In this document: positions 15,177 through 23,527 of the stretch, in pieces
Position numbering within the stretch: the stretch's first letter is position 1
Layout of the letters: each line of letters opens with the position of its first letter
Assembly (NCBI GenBank): GCA_947630735.1
Contig: CANRIR010000023.1
Location: 1 to 34,149, forward strand
Source: an uncultured Marvinbryantia sp.
GTDB taxonomy: Bacteria > Bacillota > Clostridia > Lachnospirales > Lachnospiraceae
Length of the DNA stretch: 34,149 bases
Direction of reading: 5' to 3'
Notes under the pieces: model-generated
What the model was told of the DNA's origin: nothing
Seen by the model: only the letters and a program-made list of their open reading frames with translations
The model's database searches: none
Translations under genes and position numbers: made by a program

Positions 15177-15362
15177 ATGGCAGAAATTTCAGAACTCGAT
15201 CTGCAGAACCTGCGCCATCTGATTGGCGGGTTCTCCACCACGCAGTGCAAGATGACCGCGTACGCGTCACAGGCAACCGATCCGTCCGTCAAGCAGTTTT
15301 TCCAGAAATCTGCGCAGAGCGCGATGGAATCCAAACAGCAGCTCATGAAATTCTTACAGTAG
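15177..15362 (+). CDS. Small CotF-like spore coat protein
   Basis: A 61-residue, helix-forming protein (DLQNLRHLIGGFSTTQCKM...VKQFFQKSAQSAMESKQQLMKFL) that resembles the N-terminal half of coat-F-type proteins and is probably a coat component of the spore. It starts at the ATG at 15177, 9 bases after AAGGAGG. Its ribosome binding site lies in the arm of a strong hairpin, so translation may depend on where transcription starts. It is followed 25 bases later by a second CotF-like gene; the two together equal about one full coat-F-like domain. Assignment is by sequence character and neighbourhood, not a distinctive motif. Confidence 0.68.
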   Translation: MAEISELDLQNLRHLIGGFSTTQCKMTAYASQATDPSVKQFFQKSAQSAMESKQQLMKFLQ

Positions 15363-15387
15363 CACGACCACACAAGGAGGGACAGTC

Positions 15388-15666
15388 ATGGACGAAAAGA
15401 CAATGGTATCAGATACCCTGGCGGGTATCAACGGGGAACTGGTGCGCTATGGGGAGATGATCCCCCAGACGGAGAACAGGGAGCTCAAGCAGATGCTGAA
15501 GCAGTTCCGCAACCAGTGCGAGACGTCGCAGGAGGAGATCTACCAGATCGCCAGAAGCAAGCAGTACTACGTTCCGGCCGCAAAGGCGACGGCGGAGGAA
15601 GTGGCGCACGTCAGATCTATCTTCGCGCAGGCGCAGGGCTGCGAGATTCCCGGACAGAATTTTTAG
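15388..15666 (+). CDS. CotF-family spore coat protein
   Basis: A 92-residue, mostly helical protein that fits the coat-F family (PF07875): TMVSDTLAGINGELVRYGEMIPQ, a central NRELKQMLKQFRNQCE helix, and the closing IYQIARSKQYYVPAAKATAEEV segment, which is typical of these spore coat proteins. AAGGAGG lies 9 bases before the ATG at 15388. It forms a pair with the 61-residue gene upstream and they are probably cotranscribed. Such genes are normally expressed late in the mother cell; no sigma-K or sigma-E promoter was recognised. The stop codon abuts a dispersed palindromic repeat. Confidence 0.82.
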   Translation: MDEKTMVSDTLAGINGELVRYGEMIPQTENRELKQMLKQFRNQCETSQEEIYQIARSKQYYVPAAKATAEEVAHVRSIFAQAQGCEIPGQNF

Positions 15667-15722
15667 GGGCGCCGCAAAAGATACCCGGCATGGTCTGCCT
15701 GCCGGATATCTTGCAGCAGTCC
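15666..15722 (-). repeat. Dispersed palindromic repeat, copy A
   Basis: Read on the minus strand this 57-base unit runs from CTGCTGCA through paired GATATCCGGCA/TGCCGGGTATC arms to TTTTGCGGC and a run of C. The copy at 30966-31022 shares the same ends and arms. It acts as a stem right after the CotF stop codon but has no T-run. Confidence 0.65.
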
Positions 15723-15749
15723 TGAGTTTTATCCGGCGTTTCCGGGGCC

Positions 15750-15780
15750 GTCCCCGTCCGGCGGACATCCGGGCGGGGAC
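15750..15780 (+). other. Strong GC-rich hairpin
   Basis: GTCCCCGTCCGG at 15750-15761 pairs with CCGGGCGGGGAC at 15769-15780 (one G-T pair) around a 7-base loop. No T-run follows. It may protect the 3' end of the CotF message. Confidence 0.6.
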
Positions 15781-15842
15781 AGAACTGGCCGCTGCCGGTT
15801 CCTGGAGCAGAATCCATTCAGAAAATGTTCAGAATATTTATC

Positions 15843-15871
15843 TTGCCAATTGCCGGGGTTTGTGCCATACT
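15843..15871 (+). promoter_or_regulatory. Promoter for the wall-binding-repeat protein
   Basis: TTGCCA at 15843-15848 and CATACT at 15866-15871 with a 17-bp spacer, about 60 bp before the start codon. Confidence 0.6.
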
Positions 15872-15933
15872 GAAAAAAAGATGATCTGACAGACCGGCAC
15901 AACATGTCCGGGTTTCGGCAAAGAGGTGTTTTT

Positions 15934-16608
15934 ATGGAGAGGGTGCGAAAGGCCGCTGTATTTGCGGTGCTCATGCTGCTGCTCGTCCTGGTTCCGTCTG
16001 TGACGGCCAGTGCGGGGTTCCGCAGGGTTGCCGTGCGCGAGGACGGCAGGACAAAGCTCTATTACCGCTATTATACTTCCAAGACAGAATACATACGGGG
16101 AAGGGATATCCGCGGCGGGCGCTATGCGTATCTGCGCTGGGCATTCAAGAACCTCCGCAGCAATGGGCGCGTCTACACCTACTGCTTTGACGAGAACGGC
16201 TATATGCTGACCGGCTGGCACAAACTGACCACAAAGGCGTCTGACGGGGAATGGCACTGGTACTATTTTGACGCCAACGGCAGGATGTACAAAAACCGCA
16301 CTAAGAACGGGCACTACCTGCAGGCCAACGGGCAGATGCTTGAGAACGGCTACGACGGCGAGACCTACTACGGCGAAGACGGAAGCAGGGTGGACGGGTA
16401 CGACCCGGACGCCGAGCAGGGCCTTGAGGAGACGGACGGCGGCACCAAATATATGCAGGCGGACGGCACCTACGCGGAGAAAAAGTGGGTCTGCATGAAG
16501 GACGAGAGCGGCAAGTACGGCTGGTATTATTTCTACGGCAATGGAAATATGGCGAAAGATACCTGGGTAGGGTCGCGCTATGTGGACGAGAACGGACGGC
16601 TGCAGTGA
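15934..16608 (+). CDS. Secreted protein with cell-wall/choline-binding-type repeats
   Basis: A 224-residue exported protein with a signal peptide (residues 1 to about 26, ending TASA). The rest is made of aromatic- and glycine-rich repeats of the CW-binding type (PF01473/PF19127): YTYCFDENGYMLTGWHKL, WYYFDANGRMYKN, TYYGEDGSRVDGY, WYYFYGNGNMAKDTW and a final YVDENGRLQ. Such repeats bind teichoic-acid choline or other wall glycans and usually carry a catalytic domain. None is seen here; the about 50 residues after the signal peptide match nothing I recognise. AAAGAGG precedes the ATG at 15934; an earlier in-frame ATG at 15904 would spoil the signal peptide. A terminator follows. Confidence 0.82.
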   Translation: MERVRKAAVFAVLMLLLVLVPSVTASAGFRRVAVREDGRTKLYYRYYTSKTEYIRGRDIRGGRYAYLRWAFKNLRSNGRVYTYCFDENGYMLTGWHKLTTKASDGEWHWYYFDANGRMYKNRTKNGHYLQANGQMLENGYDGETYYGEDGSRVDGYDPDAEQGLEETDGGTKYMQADGTYAEKKWVCMKDESGKYGWYYFYGNGNMAKDTWVGSRYVDENGRLQ

Positions 16609-16667
16609 GCCGGGCGGTCTGGCGGCAGATCCGCCGCGATGACAGATAAAACAGAAAAGACAGAGAG

Positions 16668-16712
16668 TCTCCGGACGACGGCGGGATGCCCGCCGCTGCC
16701 CGGAGATTTTTT
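16668..16712 (+). terminator. Intrinsic terminator after the wall-binding-repeat gene
   Basis: TCTCCGG at 16668-16674 pairs with CCGGAGA at 16700-16706, followed by six T. The loop holds an inner GGCGGG/CCCGCC stem. Confidence 0.85.
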
Positions 16713-16753
16713 GCGTCACAGGAAATTCCGTTGGATTTCCTGTGACACAAAAA
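16708..16753. repeat. 46-bp inverted repeat between convergent genes
   Basis: GTCACAGGAAAT at 16715-16726 and ATTTCCTGTGAC at 16735-16746 pair perfectly; TTTTTG and CAAAAA extend the stem to 18 of 19 pairs around an 8-base loop. It lies between two ordinary terminators of convergent genes and ends in a T-run on neither strand. Confidence 0.8.
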
Positions 16754-16778
16754 CACGCCGCAGGATCGCACTGCGGCG
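16745..16778 (-). terminator. Intrinsic terminator for the SpoVB-like gene
   Basis: On the minus strand CGCCGCAG and CTGCGGCG (16778-16756) form an 8-bp stem with a 7-base loop, followed by TGTTTTTGTG. Confidence 0.75.
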
Positions 16779-16836
16779 GATGGGAAGATGTCGCTGGCGC
16801 GGCCCGCCGCAGGCGGAGGATCCCGCAGGCGGAATC

Positions 16837-18171
16837 CTATGCTGCCGGCGCGCTGTCGTGAAGGCTTTTGCGGATCCCGCGGGCCGTCAGCAAAAAGAGG
16901 AGTGCCTGGTTGGCCAGGGTTCCAAAAAAATAGCCGCTTATGCCGATCTTTGGGATGGCGAACACGATAAACCCGATGCGGACGCTGACGGCCATGAGAT
17001 TGTATAAAAAGACCTGGGCCGTCTTTTCCAGGCCGTTCAGAATGGCGAACAGAGCCGGGTTTAAGTAGAGCAGCGGGCAGATCCACGCCAGGGCGCGGAT
17101 AAAGGAGCCTGCCAGCTCGCTGTGGAACAAAAGGTTCCCGAGGGGGCCGCCGAGGAAGAAGCACGCGCAAAAACAGAATAGTCCCAGGGCGAGACAGGAC
17201 AGGCAGAGCTTGCGGATGGACGGGGCGATGGAAGAAAGCCGTCCGGTGGCCTTTGCCTCCGAGATGACGGGCAGCAGCATGGTGCACAGGGAGGAGGTAA
17301 GGGCGGTGGGAAACATCACGAGGGGCAGCGCCATGCCCGTGAGCACGCCGTAAACGCTTAAGGAGGCGGAGCCGCTCATGCCGTACAGCCGAAGCTGCAG
17401 GGGAATGAGGAGGGCCTCGATGCTCTGCAGCACGTTGATCAGCACACGGTTCAGGGTGAGCGGGGTGGAGAGGATCAAAAGCTCCGTCAGGTAATGGGTC
17501 AGACGATGCGCGGCTTTTGGCAGGGACGGCTGGGAGGAAAAATGGAAAGTCAGGGCCGCGGAGGATACCACGGCCGCGCAGAATTCCTCCGCGACGATGC
17601 CGTACACCGCCACCGCCGGGGTGACGGCGATGCCGCGCAGGGCGAACATGCGGCAGAGGAACATGACGCTTCCCATGCGCACCGCGTGCTCCAGCACCTC
17701 GATGGCGGCCGGCACCTTTACCTGCCGCAGGCCGTAGTAGTAGCCGTTGATGCAGGCGTGGATGGAGCCGAAGGGCACCGCGTAGGCCAGAAGCCGCAGA
17801 AGATCGGAGCTTCTGGGCTCTTTTACAAAGCTCTCTGCGAGCACGGCGTGGTAGCGCAGCAGCAGGAAGGAGACCAGCAGCGACAGGGACACGGACAGGA
17901 CCAGGCCGATGTGAAAGATCTTCCGCGCGCCGCCCCGGTCCCCGGAGGCGGTCTTGGCGGAGACAAAGTGCGAGATGGAGGTCTGGATGCCGGAGACCGT
18001 CAGGGAGAAAGAAAGGGCGTACAGCGGAAAGATCAGCTGGTAAACGCCCACTCCCTCGGCACCGATGGCGCGCGACAGGAATATCCTGTAAAAAAAGCCG
18101 ATGATGCGTCCGGCAAAGCCTGCACAGGTCAGGATGGCCGCGCCGTTCAGGATGGTGTGCTTCTTTGACAT
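16837..18171 (-). CDS. SpoVB-like polysaccharide/lipid flippase (MVF/MOP family)
   Basis: The 444-residue product has about 14 hydrophobic spans and fits the stage V sporulation protein B/oligosaccharide flippase group of the MOP superfamily: an N-terminal ILNGAAILTCAGFAGRIIGFFYRIFLSRAIGAEGVGVYQLIFPLYAL-type region (residues 8-52), GIQTSISHFVSAK near 60, and a PFGSIHACINGYYYGLRQVKVPA segment near 135. Relatives move lipid-linked precursors across the membrane during spore cortex or wall assembly. With Spo0A and coat genes in the window, a sporulation role is plausible but other flippase roles cannot be excluded. GGGGGGAA lies a few bases before the ATG at 18171. It is divergent from iscR and ends in its own terminator. 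Confidence 0.85.
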   Translation of the reverse strand: MSKKHTILNGAAILTCAGFAGRIIGFFYRIFLSRAIGAEGVGVYQLIFPLYALSFSLTVSGIQTSISHFVSAKTASGDRGGARKIFHIGLVLSVSLSLLVSFLLLRYHAVLAESFVKEPRSSDLLRLLAYAVPFGSIHACINGYYYGLRQVKVPAAIEVLEHAVRMGSVMFLCRMFALRGIAVTPAVAVYGIVAEEFCAAVVSSAALTFHFSSQPSLPKAAHRLTHYLTELLILSTPLTLNRVLINVLQSIEALLIPLQLRLYGMSGSASLSVYGVLTGMALPLVMFPTALTSSLCTMLLPVISEAKATGRLSSIAPSIRKLCLSCLALGLFCFCACFFLGGPLGNLLFHSELAGSFIRALAWICPLLYLNPALFAILNGLEKTAQVFLYNLMAVSVRIGFIVFAIPKIGISGYFFGTLANQALLFLLTARGIRKSLHDSAPAA

Positions 18172-18221
18172 GCGGTTCCCCCCGAATGTTTTCTTCCCTG
18201 CAATATATTCGCGCGCAAGGC

Positions 18222-18250
18222 TTGACAGAACCGGAAATGCATGCTATAGT
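18222..18250 (+). promoter_or_regulatory. iscR promoter
   Basis: A consensus TTGACA at 18222-18227 and TATAGT at 18245-18250 with a 17-bp spacer: the strongest promoter in this part of the window. Confidence 0.85.
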
Positions 18251-18260
18251 CTTTACGGAC

Positions 18261-18285
18261 AAACCCGAGTAAAATAGTCGGATTT
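18261..18285 (+). promoter_or_regulatory. Probable IscR (Rrf2-family) operator
   Basis: An imperfect palindrome with half sites ACCCGAGTA and TAGTCGGAT around AAA, 10 bp after the -10 box, so it covers the transcription start. The shape matches Rrf2-family operators of Clostridia and suggests repression by the protein encoded next to it. Confidence 0.65.
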
Positions 18286-18312
18286 AAAGAAGAAAGATGC
18301 AGAGGTGACGGC

Positions 18313-18771
18313 ATGAAACTATCCACAAAGGGAAGATACGGGCTGCGCGCGCTGATCGATCTGGCCCTGTACAGCGAGAACGAGGCGATCCCCATCAGCA
18401 GCGTGGCGTCCCGGCAGGGCATCTCGGAGAGCTACCTGGAGCAGCTGTTCGGAAAGCTGCGCAAGGCGGGGCTCATCGCCAGCGCCCGGGGCGCGCAGGG
18501 CGGGTACCGGCTGGCAAAGCCGGCTTCCGAGATCTCCGTGGGCGACGTTCTGCGGGCCCTGGAGGGAAACCTGGACGCCGTGGAGTGCCCGGGTCTGAAG
18601 GAGGAGCCCGGCTGCGAGGGCGCGGATCTGTGCGTGACCAAATATGTGTGGCAGCGGATCAACGAGAGCATTACCGAGGCGGTGGACGAGATCAGGCTGG
18701 ATCAGCTGGTCTCCGAGAGTAAAAAGGCGCGCGAGCGCAGCGGCTGCGACGCCGTAAAATGTGAGAATTGA
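18313..18771 (+). CDS. iscR: Rrf2-family Fe-S cluster regulator IscR
   Basis: A 152-residue winged-helix repressor that senses cellular Fe-S cluster supply. The N-terminal domain has MKLSTKGRYGLRALIDLAL, the HTH SSVASRQGISESYLEQLFGKLRKAGL at residues 29-54, and the wing ARGAQGGYRLAKP. Three cysteines suited to bind a cluster are present at 92, 101 and 107 with IscR-like spacing. Its promoter carries a palindromic operator, so it probably represses the whole cluster when cluster-loaded. The cysteine desulfurase start codon follows 12 bases after its stop, in the order iscR-iscS-iscU-mnmA, a common Clostridial arrangement. CymR-type cysteine regulators are related but lack this cysteine trio. 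Confidence 0.92.
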   Translation: MKLSTKGRYGLRALIDLALYSENEAIPISSVASRQGISESYLEQLFGKLRKAGLIASARGAQGGYRLAKPASEISVGDVLRALEGNLDAVECPGLKEEPGCEGADLCVTKYVWQRINESITEAVDEIRLDQLVSESKKARERSGCDAVKCEN

Positions 18772-18783
18772 GGTGGGATGGAC

Positions 18784-19986
18784 ATGAAAAAGATCATTTA
18801 TCTGGACAATGCGGCGACGACCAGGACGTCGCCGAAGGTGGTGGAGGCCATGCTCCCGTATTTTACGGAGTTTTACGGGAACGCGTCCACGATCTACGAA
18901 CTGGGCACAGAGAGCAAGAAGGCTATGAACAACGCGCGGGACATCATCGCGGACGTCCTCGGGGCGCAGGCAAACGAGATCTACTTCACGGCGGGCGGCT
19001 CCGAGTCGGACAACTGGGCCTTAAAGGCCACCGCGGAGGCGTACGCGGCAAAAGGAAAGCACATTATTACTTCCAAGATCGAGCACCACGCTATTTTGCA
19101 CACCTGCGAGTACCTGGAGAAAAATGGCTACTCCGTGACCTATGTGGATGTGGACGAGAACGGCATCATCAAGCTGGATGAGCTGAAAAAAGCCATCCGC
19201 CCGGACACCATCCTGATCAGCGTCATGTTTGCCAACAACGAGATCGGCACCGTGCAGCCCATCCGGGAGATCGGGCAGATCGCGCACGAGCAAGGCATCC
19301 TGTTCCACACGGACGCGGTGCAGGCCTTCGGCCAGCTGCCCATCAATGTGGACGAGTGCCACATCGATATGCTGAGCGCCAGCGGCCACAAGCTGAACGG
19401 CCCGAAGGGCATCGGATTTCTGTACATCCGCAAGGGCGTGAAGATTCGCTCGTTCGTGCACGGCGGCGCGCAGGAGAGAAAGAGGCGCGCCGGCACGGAG
19501 AACATCCCGGCCATCGTAGGCTTAGGCGAGGCCGCAAAGCTGGCGGCGCAGTCCATGGCGGAGCGCACGGCAAAGGAAGCGCAGCTGCGGGACTATCTGA
19601 TCGGCCGCGTGCTGAAGGAAGTGCCCTACACGCGCCTGAACGGGGACCGCGTAAAAAGGCTTCCCAACAACGCGAATTTCAGCTTCCAGTTCATCGAGGG
19701 GGAATCTCTGCTGATCATGCTGGATATGGAGGGAATCTGCGGCTCCAGCGGCTCCGCCTGCACGTCGGGCAGCCTGGATCCGTCGCACGTGCTTCTGGCC
19801 ATCGGGCTTCCCCACGAGATCGCGCACGGCTCCCTTCGCCTTACCTTAAGCGAGGAGACCACGAAGGAGGATCTGGATTTTGTCGTCGAGACCATCAAGA
19901 AGATCGTGGAGCGGCTGCGCAGCATGTCGCCGCTCTATGAGGATTTTGTGAAAAAGAATGGAGGAGAAAGAAAAAATGTACAGTGA
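18784..19986 (+). CDS. iscS: Cysteine desulfurase (IscS/NifS type)
   Basis: A PLP enzyme that removes sulfur from cysteine as an enzyme-bound persulfide, for IscU and for tRNA thiolation by MnmA. The 400-residue product has [12 protein letters not shown] at the start, [12 protein letters not shown] near 100, PLP lysine Lys203 in [10 protein letters not shown], and the persulfide cysteine Cys326 in [11 protein letters not shown], followed by the [21 protein letters not shown] block. I prefer the ATG at 18784 because AGGTGGG ends 7 bases before it; the ATG at 18778 directly abuts that site. The last 11 bases overlap iscU, so the two are translationally coupled. Confidence 0.96.
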   Translation: MKKIIYLDNAATTRTSPKVVEAMLPYFTEFYGNASTIYELGTESKKAMNNARDIIADVLGAQANEIYFTAGGSESDNWALKATAEAYAAKGKHIITSKIEHHAILHTCEYLEKNGYSVTYVDVDENGIIKLDELKKAIRPDTILISVMFANNEIGTVQPIREIGQIAHEQGILFHTDAVQAFGQLPINVDECHIDMLSASGHKLNGPKGIGFLYIRKGVKIRSFVHGGAQERKRRAGTENIPAIVGLGEAAKLAAQSMAERTAKEAQLRDYLIGRVLKEVPYTRLNGDRVKRLPNNANFSFQFIEGESLLIMLDMEGICGSSGSACTSGSLDPSHVLLAIGLPHEIAHGSLRLTLSEETTKEDLDFVVETIKKIVERLRSMSPLYEDFVKKNGGERKNVQ

Positions 19987-20419
19987 AAAAGTGATGGACC
20001 ACTTTCAGAATCCCAGGAACATGGGAGAGATCGAGAACGCCAGCGGCGTGGGCACCGTGGGAAACGCAAAGTGCGGCGACATCATGCGCATGTACCTGGA
20101 CATTGACGAGAACGGGATCATTCAGGACGTGAAATTCAAAACCTTCGGCTGCGGCGCGGCCGTGGCCACCAGCAGCATGGCCACCGAGCTGGTAAAGGGA
20201 AAGAACATCCAGGAGGCGCTGCAGGTTACCAACAAGGCCGTGATGGAGGCCCTGGACGGACTTCCCCCCGTGAAGGTGCACTGCTCTCTGCTGGCGGAGG
20301 AGGCCATCCACGCGGCGCTGTGGGATTACGCGCAGAAGCACGGCATCCAGATCGAGGGCCTTAAAAAGCCGAAGTCCGACATCCACGAAGGGGAAGAGGA
20401 CGAGGAAGAAGAATATTGA
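19976..20419 (+). CDS. iscU: Fe-S cluster scaffold protein IscU/NifU
   Basis: The scaffold on which IscS builds an Fe-S cluster. The 147-residue product has the three ligand cysteines Cys33 (GNAKCGD), Cys59 (FGCGAA) and Cys103 ([11 protein letters not shown]), and a conserved acidic residue in CGD. It begins with [15 protein letters not shown], the family start. It ends in an unusual acidic tail ([10 protein letters not shown]). GGAGGAGAAAG lies before the ATG at 19976, inside the end of iscS. Its stop codon TGA shares a base with the ATG of mnmA. No HscA/HscB or ferredoxin genes are nearby, as is usual in Clostridia. Confidence 0.95.
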   Translation: MYSEKVMDHFQNPRNMGEIENASGVGTVGNAKCGDIMRMYLDIDENGIIQDVKFKTFGCGAAVATSSMATELVKGKNIQEALQVTNKAVMEALDGLPPVKVHCSLLAEEAIHAALWDYAQKHGIQIEGLKKPKSDIHEGEEDEEEEY

Positions 20420-21492
20420 TGAAGAAAAAGGTTGTGGTGGGCATGTCGGGCGGAGTGGATTCCTCCGTCGCGGCATGGCTCTTAAAGGAGCAGGGCTACG
20501 ACGTCATCGGCGTGACCATGCAGATCTGGCAGGATGAGGATGGCGCGGCCGCGGCGGAACAGGGCGGCTGCTGCGGCCTGAGCGCGGTGGACGACGCCAG
20601 GCGCGTGGCCATGCAGCTGGACATCCCCTATTATGTGATGAACTTTAAGCAGCAGTTCCGGGAAAAAGTAATGGATTACTTTGTCTCGGAATATTTGTGT
20701 GCCAGAACGCCCAATCCCTGCATCGCCTGCAACCGCTATGTGAAGTGGGAGTCGCTTCTGCAGCGCAGCCTCGCGATCGGGGCGGACTACATCGCCACCG
20801 GCCATTACGCCAGGGTGCGGCGGCTCGCAAACGGCCGCTACACTGTGTGCAGCTCGGCGACGGCCGAGAAAGACCAGACCTACGCGCTCTACAGCCTGAC
20901 CCAGGAGCAGCTGGCCCACACGCTGATGCCCGTGGGCGAGTACCGGAAGGACGAGATCCGCGGCATGGCACAGGAGCTGGGGCTTGCGGTGGCCCAAAAG
21001 CCGGACAGCCAGGAGATCTGCTTCGTGCCGGACGGCGACTACGCCTCCTTCATCGAGACGTATTCCGGCGAAAAAGCGCCGGAGGGCAATTTTGTGACGG
21101 GGGACGGGACCGTCCTGGGACGCCACCGCGGCATCTCCCATTACACCATCGGGCAGAGGCGGGGCCTCGGGCTTCCCATGGGGCACCGTGTGTTTGTGAC
21201 CGGCCTGCGGCCGCAGACCAACGAGGTGGTGGTGGGGGAGAACGAGGAGCTGTTTTCCCGCCGCCTGTTTGCAGACCGCCTGAATTTCATGTCGGTGCCG
21301 GGCATTGAGGGCGAGGTGCGGGTCACGGCCAAGATCCGCTACAAACACAGAGGCGCGCCGGCGGTCATCCGCATGGCGGGGGAGGACCGCGTCGAGTGCC
21401 TGTTTGACGAGCCCCAGCGGGCCGCCACGCCGGGACAGGCCGTGGTGTTTTACGACGGAGAGCATGTGCTGGGAGGAGGGACGATCATATGA
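20419..21492 (+). CDS. mnmA: tRNA-specific 2-thiouridylase MnmA
   Basis: Puts sulfur on U34 of Lys, Glu and Gln tRNAs with ATP, using persulfide sulfur from the desulfurase encoded two genes upstream. The 357-residue product has the PP-loop GMSGGVDSS at residues 8-16, the first catalytic cysteine within NPCIACN (Cys101 or Cys104), ADYIATGHYAR near 122, KDQTYALYSL near 151, and the second catalytic Cys201 in QEICFVPDGDY, followed by the C-terminal barrel. The start at 20419 overlaps the iscU stop (TGATG), with GAGGAAGAAG upstream. It ends in an ATGA overlap with the PHP gene, so the transcript carries on. Confidence 0.96.
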   Translation: MKKKVVVGMSGGVDSSVAAWLLKEQGYDVIGVTMQIWQDEDGAAAAEQGGCCGLSAVDDARRVAMQLDIPYYVMNFKQQFREKVMDYFVSEYLCARTPNPCIACNRYVKWESLLQRSLAIGADYIATGHYARVRRLANGRYTVCSSATAEKDQTYALYSLTQEQLAHTLMPVGEYRKDEIRGMAQELGLAVAQKPDSQEICFVPDGDYASFIETYSGEKAPEGNFVTGDGTVLGRHRGISHYTIGQRRGLGLPMGHRVFVTGLRPQTNEVVVGENEELFSRRLFADRLNFMSVPGIEGEVRVTAKIRYKHRGAPAVIRMAGEDRVECLFDEPQRAATPGQAVVFYDGEHVLGGGTII

Positions 21493-22292
21493 TTTTGACA
21501 GACAGCCATCTGCACTCGGATTTTTCGGGGGACTCCCGCGCGCCCATGGAGCAGATGATCCAAAGGGGGATCGCCCTGGGTCTGCGGACCATGTGCTTTA
21601 CGGAGCACATGGACAAGGATATCGTGACCGACGGACTCAGCTTCGAGGTGGACATGGAGGCGTACCGGAAAGGGTTTGGCGCGCTGAAAGAAAAGTACCA
21701 AAACGAGATCGAACTGCTTTTCGGCATCGAGGTGGGCATCGAGCCGCGCCTGCGCGGGTTCCTGGAAGAATTTGTGCGCGCCTATGAGTTTGACTTCGTC
21801 ATCGGGTCCTCCCACATCGTGGACGGGATCGACCCCTACTATCCGGTGTACTACGAGGGGCGCACGGAGGAGGAGGCCTACCGGCGCTATTTCGAGAGCG
21901 TTCTGGAAAACCTGGACGCCTTCGCCGACGTCGACGTGTACGGGCACCTGGACTATGTCGTGCGCTACGGCCCGAACAAGAACCGGTATTTTTCTTATGA
22001 GAAATACCGCGATGTCATCGACCCTATCCTGGAGGTCCTCATCGGGCGCGGCATCGGCCTGGAGATTAATTCCGGGGGTTATAAGCGGGGCCTCGGCATC
22101 ACGAACCCCTGCCCGGAGATCATACGCGCCTACCGCCGGATGGGCGGCAGCCTGGTCACGGTGGGATCCGACGCCCACGCGCCGGAACAGATCGCGGACG
22201 AGTTCGGCCGGGTGAGGGAGATCCTGCTGGACTGCGGCTTTGACTGCTATGCGGTCTTCCGAGAGAGAAAGCCGGAGTTTATCCCTCTGTAG
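21489..22292 (+). CDS. PHP-family phosphatase, histidinol-phosphatase-like
   Basis: The 267-residue product has the PHP metal-binding motifs: DSHLHSDFSGDS (HxH near residue 7), TEHMD near 38, GSSHIVDG near 110, GHLDYVVRYG near 155 and GSDAHAPEQI near 228. This fits the HisK/HisJ type histidinol-phosphatase, which makes histidinol from its phosphate. No other histidine genes are near, so another phosphoester substrate is possible. The ATG at 21489 overlaps the mnmA stop as ATGA, with GGAGGAGGGACG upstream. It is the last gene of the isc transcript; a GC-rich hairpin follows. Confidence 0.88.
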   Translation: MILTDSHLHSDFSGDSRAPMEQMIQRGIALGLRTMCFTEHMDKDIVTDGLSFEVDMEAYRKGFGALKEKYQNEIELLFGIEVGIEPRLRGFLEEFVRAYEFDFVIGSSHIVDGIDPYYPVYYEGRTEEEAYRRYFESVLENLDAFADVDVYGHLDYVVRYGPNKNRYFSYEKYRDVIDPILEVLIGRGIGLEINSGGYKRGLGITNPCPEIIRAYRRMGGSLVTVGSDAHAPEQIADEFGRVREILLDCGFDCYAVFRERKPEFIPL

Positions 22293-22320
22293 GGGCGCGG
22301 GCCGCTGTGTCCTATGTGCA

Positions 22321-22354
22321 CAAATTTTTGCGGCGGCGCCGCCGTAAAATTTTG
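22321..22354 (+). terminator. Palindromic terminator before gap
   Basis: CGGCGGCGCCGCCG at 22331-22344 is fully self-complementary and is flanked by AAATTTTT and AAAATTTTG, which extend the stem with slight bulges. It ends the isc-mnmA-PHP transcript. Confidence 0.65.
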
Positions 22355-22365
22355 TAAAATATATC

Positions 22366-22394
22366 TTGAATTTTTGGGATAAATTGGGTAGAAT
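22366..22394 (+). promoter_or_regulatory. gap promoter
   Basis: TTGAAT at 22366-22371 and TAGAAT at 22389-22394 with a 17-bp spacer. The transcript would have a leader of about 95 bases. Confidence 0.75.
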
Positions 22395-22494
22395 AAAGCA
22401 TAAGGTTGACGTTTCTTTCACAAAGTCTGGAAACGGAAACAGTCCGCGGTCTGCGGATGCAATAGAAAAACACAATTTAGGAGGAATTGCGATT

Positions 22495-23508
22495 ATGGCA
22501 GTAAAAGTAGCAATCAATGGTTTTGGCCGTATCGGTCGTCTGGCATTCAGACAGATGTTTGGTGCTGAAGGTTATGAAGTAGTGGCTATCAACGATCTGA
22601 CAAGCCCGAAGATGCTTGCACATCTGCTGAAGTATGACTCTTCACAGGGAAAGTACGAGCTGGCTGACAAGGTGAGCGCAGGCGAGGATTCCATCACAGT
22701 GGACGGCAAAGAGATCAAGATCTACGCAATGGCGGACGCTTCCCAGCTTCCGTGGGGCGAGATCGGCGTTGACGTTGTTCTGGAGTGCACCGGTTTCTAT
22801 ACCTCCAAGGCAAAAGCAGAGGCACACATCAAGGCAGGCGCACGCAAGGTTGTTATTTCTGCTCCGGCTGGAAACGATCTTCCGACCATCGTTTACAATG
22901 TAAACCACACCACGCTGAAGCCGGATGATACGGTTATCTCCGCAGCTTCCTGCACCACGAACTGCCTGGCTCCGATGGCAAAGGCTCTCAACGACTATAT
23001 GCCGATCGAGTCCGGTATCATGTGCACCATCCACGCTTACACAGGCGACCAGATGATCCTGGACGGCCCGCAGAGAAAAGGCGATCTGAGAAGAAGCCGT
23101 GCAGGCGCCTGCAACATCGTTCCCAACAGCACCGGCGCTGCAAAGGCGATCGGCCTGGTCATCCCGGAACTGAACGGCAAGCTGATCGGCGCTGCACAGC
23201 GTGTTCCGACCCCGACAGGTTCCACCACGATCCTGAACGCGGTTGTAAAGGGCAAAGCTACCGTTGAGGGCATCAACGCGGCTATGAAGGCCCAGGCTAC
23301 CGAGTCCTTCGGCTACAACACAGATGAGATCGTATCCAGCGATGTCATTGGTATGAGATATGGTTCTCTGTTCGACGCTACCCAGACCATGGTAGTGAAT
23401 CTGGAGGACGGTACATCCCAGGTACAGGTTGTTTCCTGGTATGACAACGAGAATTCCTACGTGAGCCAGATGGTTCGCACGATCAAGTACTTCAGCGAGC
23501 TGAAATAA
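22495..23508 (+). CDS. gap: Glyceraldehyde-3-phosphate dehydrogenase, NAD type
   Basis: Oxidises and phosphorylates glyceraldehyde-3-phosphate with NAD. The 337-residue product has [13 protein letters not shown] at the start, Asp34 (AINDLTS) that favours NAD over NADP, the catalytic Cys153 in [11 protein letters not shown], and His180 in [10 protein letters not shown]. The ATG at 22495 follows AGGAGG by about 10 bases; the frame stays open upstream into the leader but has no family similarity. Codon choice differs from neighbours, with more T-ending codons, as expected for a very highly expressed gene. Pgk and tpiA follow, but a strong terminator after gap implies a lower level of read-through. 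Confidence 0.98.
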   Translation: MAVKVAINGFGRIGRLAFRQMFGAEGYEVVAINDLTSPKMLAHLLKYDSSQGKYELADKVSAGEDSITVDGKEIKIYAMADASQLPWGEIGVDVVLECTGFYTSKAKAEAHIKAGARKVVISAPAGNDLPTIVYNVNHTTLKPDDTVISAASCTTNCLAPMAKALNDYMPIESGIMCTIHAYTGDQMILDGPQRKGDLRRSRAGACNIVPNSTGAAKAIGLVIPELNGKLIGAAQRVPTPTGSTTILNAVVKGKATVEGINAAMKAQATESFGYNTDEIVSSDVIGMRYGSLFDATQTMVVNLEDGTSQVQVVSWYDNENSYVSQMVRTIKYFSELK

Positions 23509-23527
23509 GTTTTCAGAAGACCTATCA

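Noticed and set aside
16301-18262. A 653-codon open frame on the minus strand
   Set aside because: It is out of frame with the SpoVB-like flippase, runs antisense through the wall-binding-repeat gene, and encodes a Arg/Pro/His-rich sequence typical of GC-rich shadow frames.
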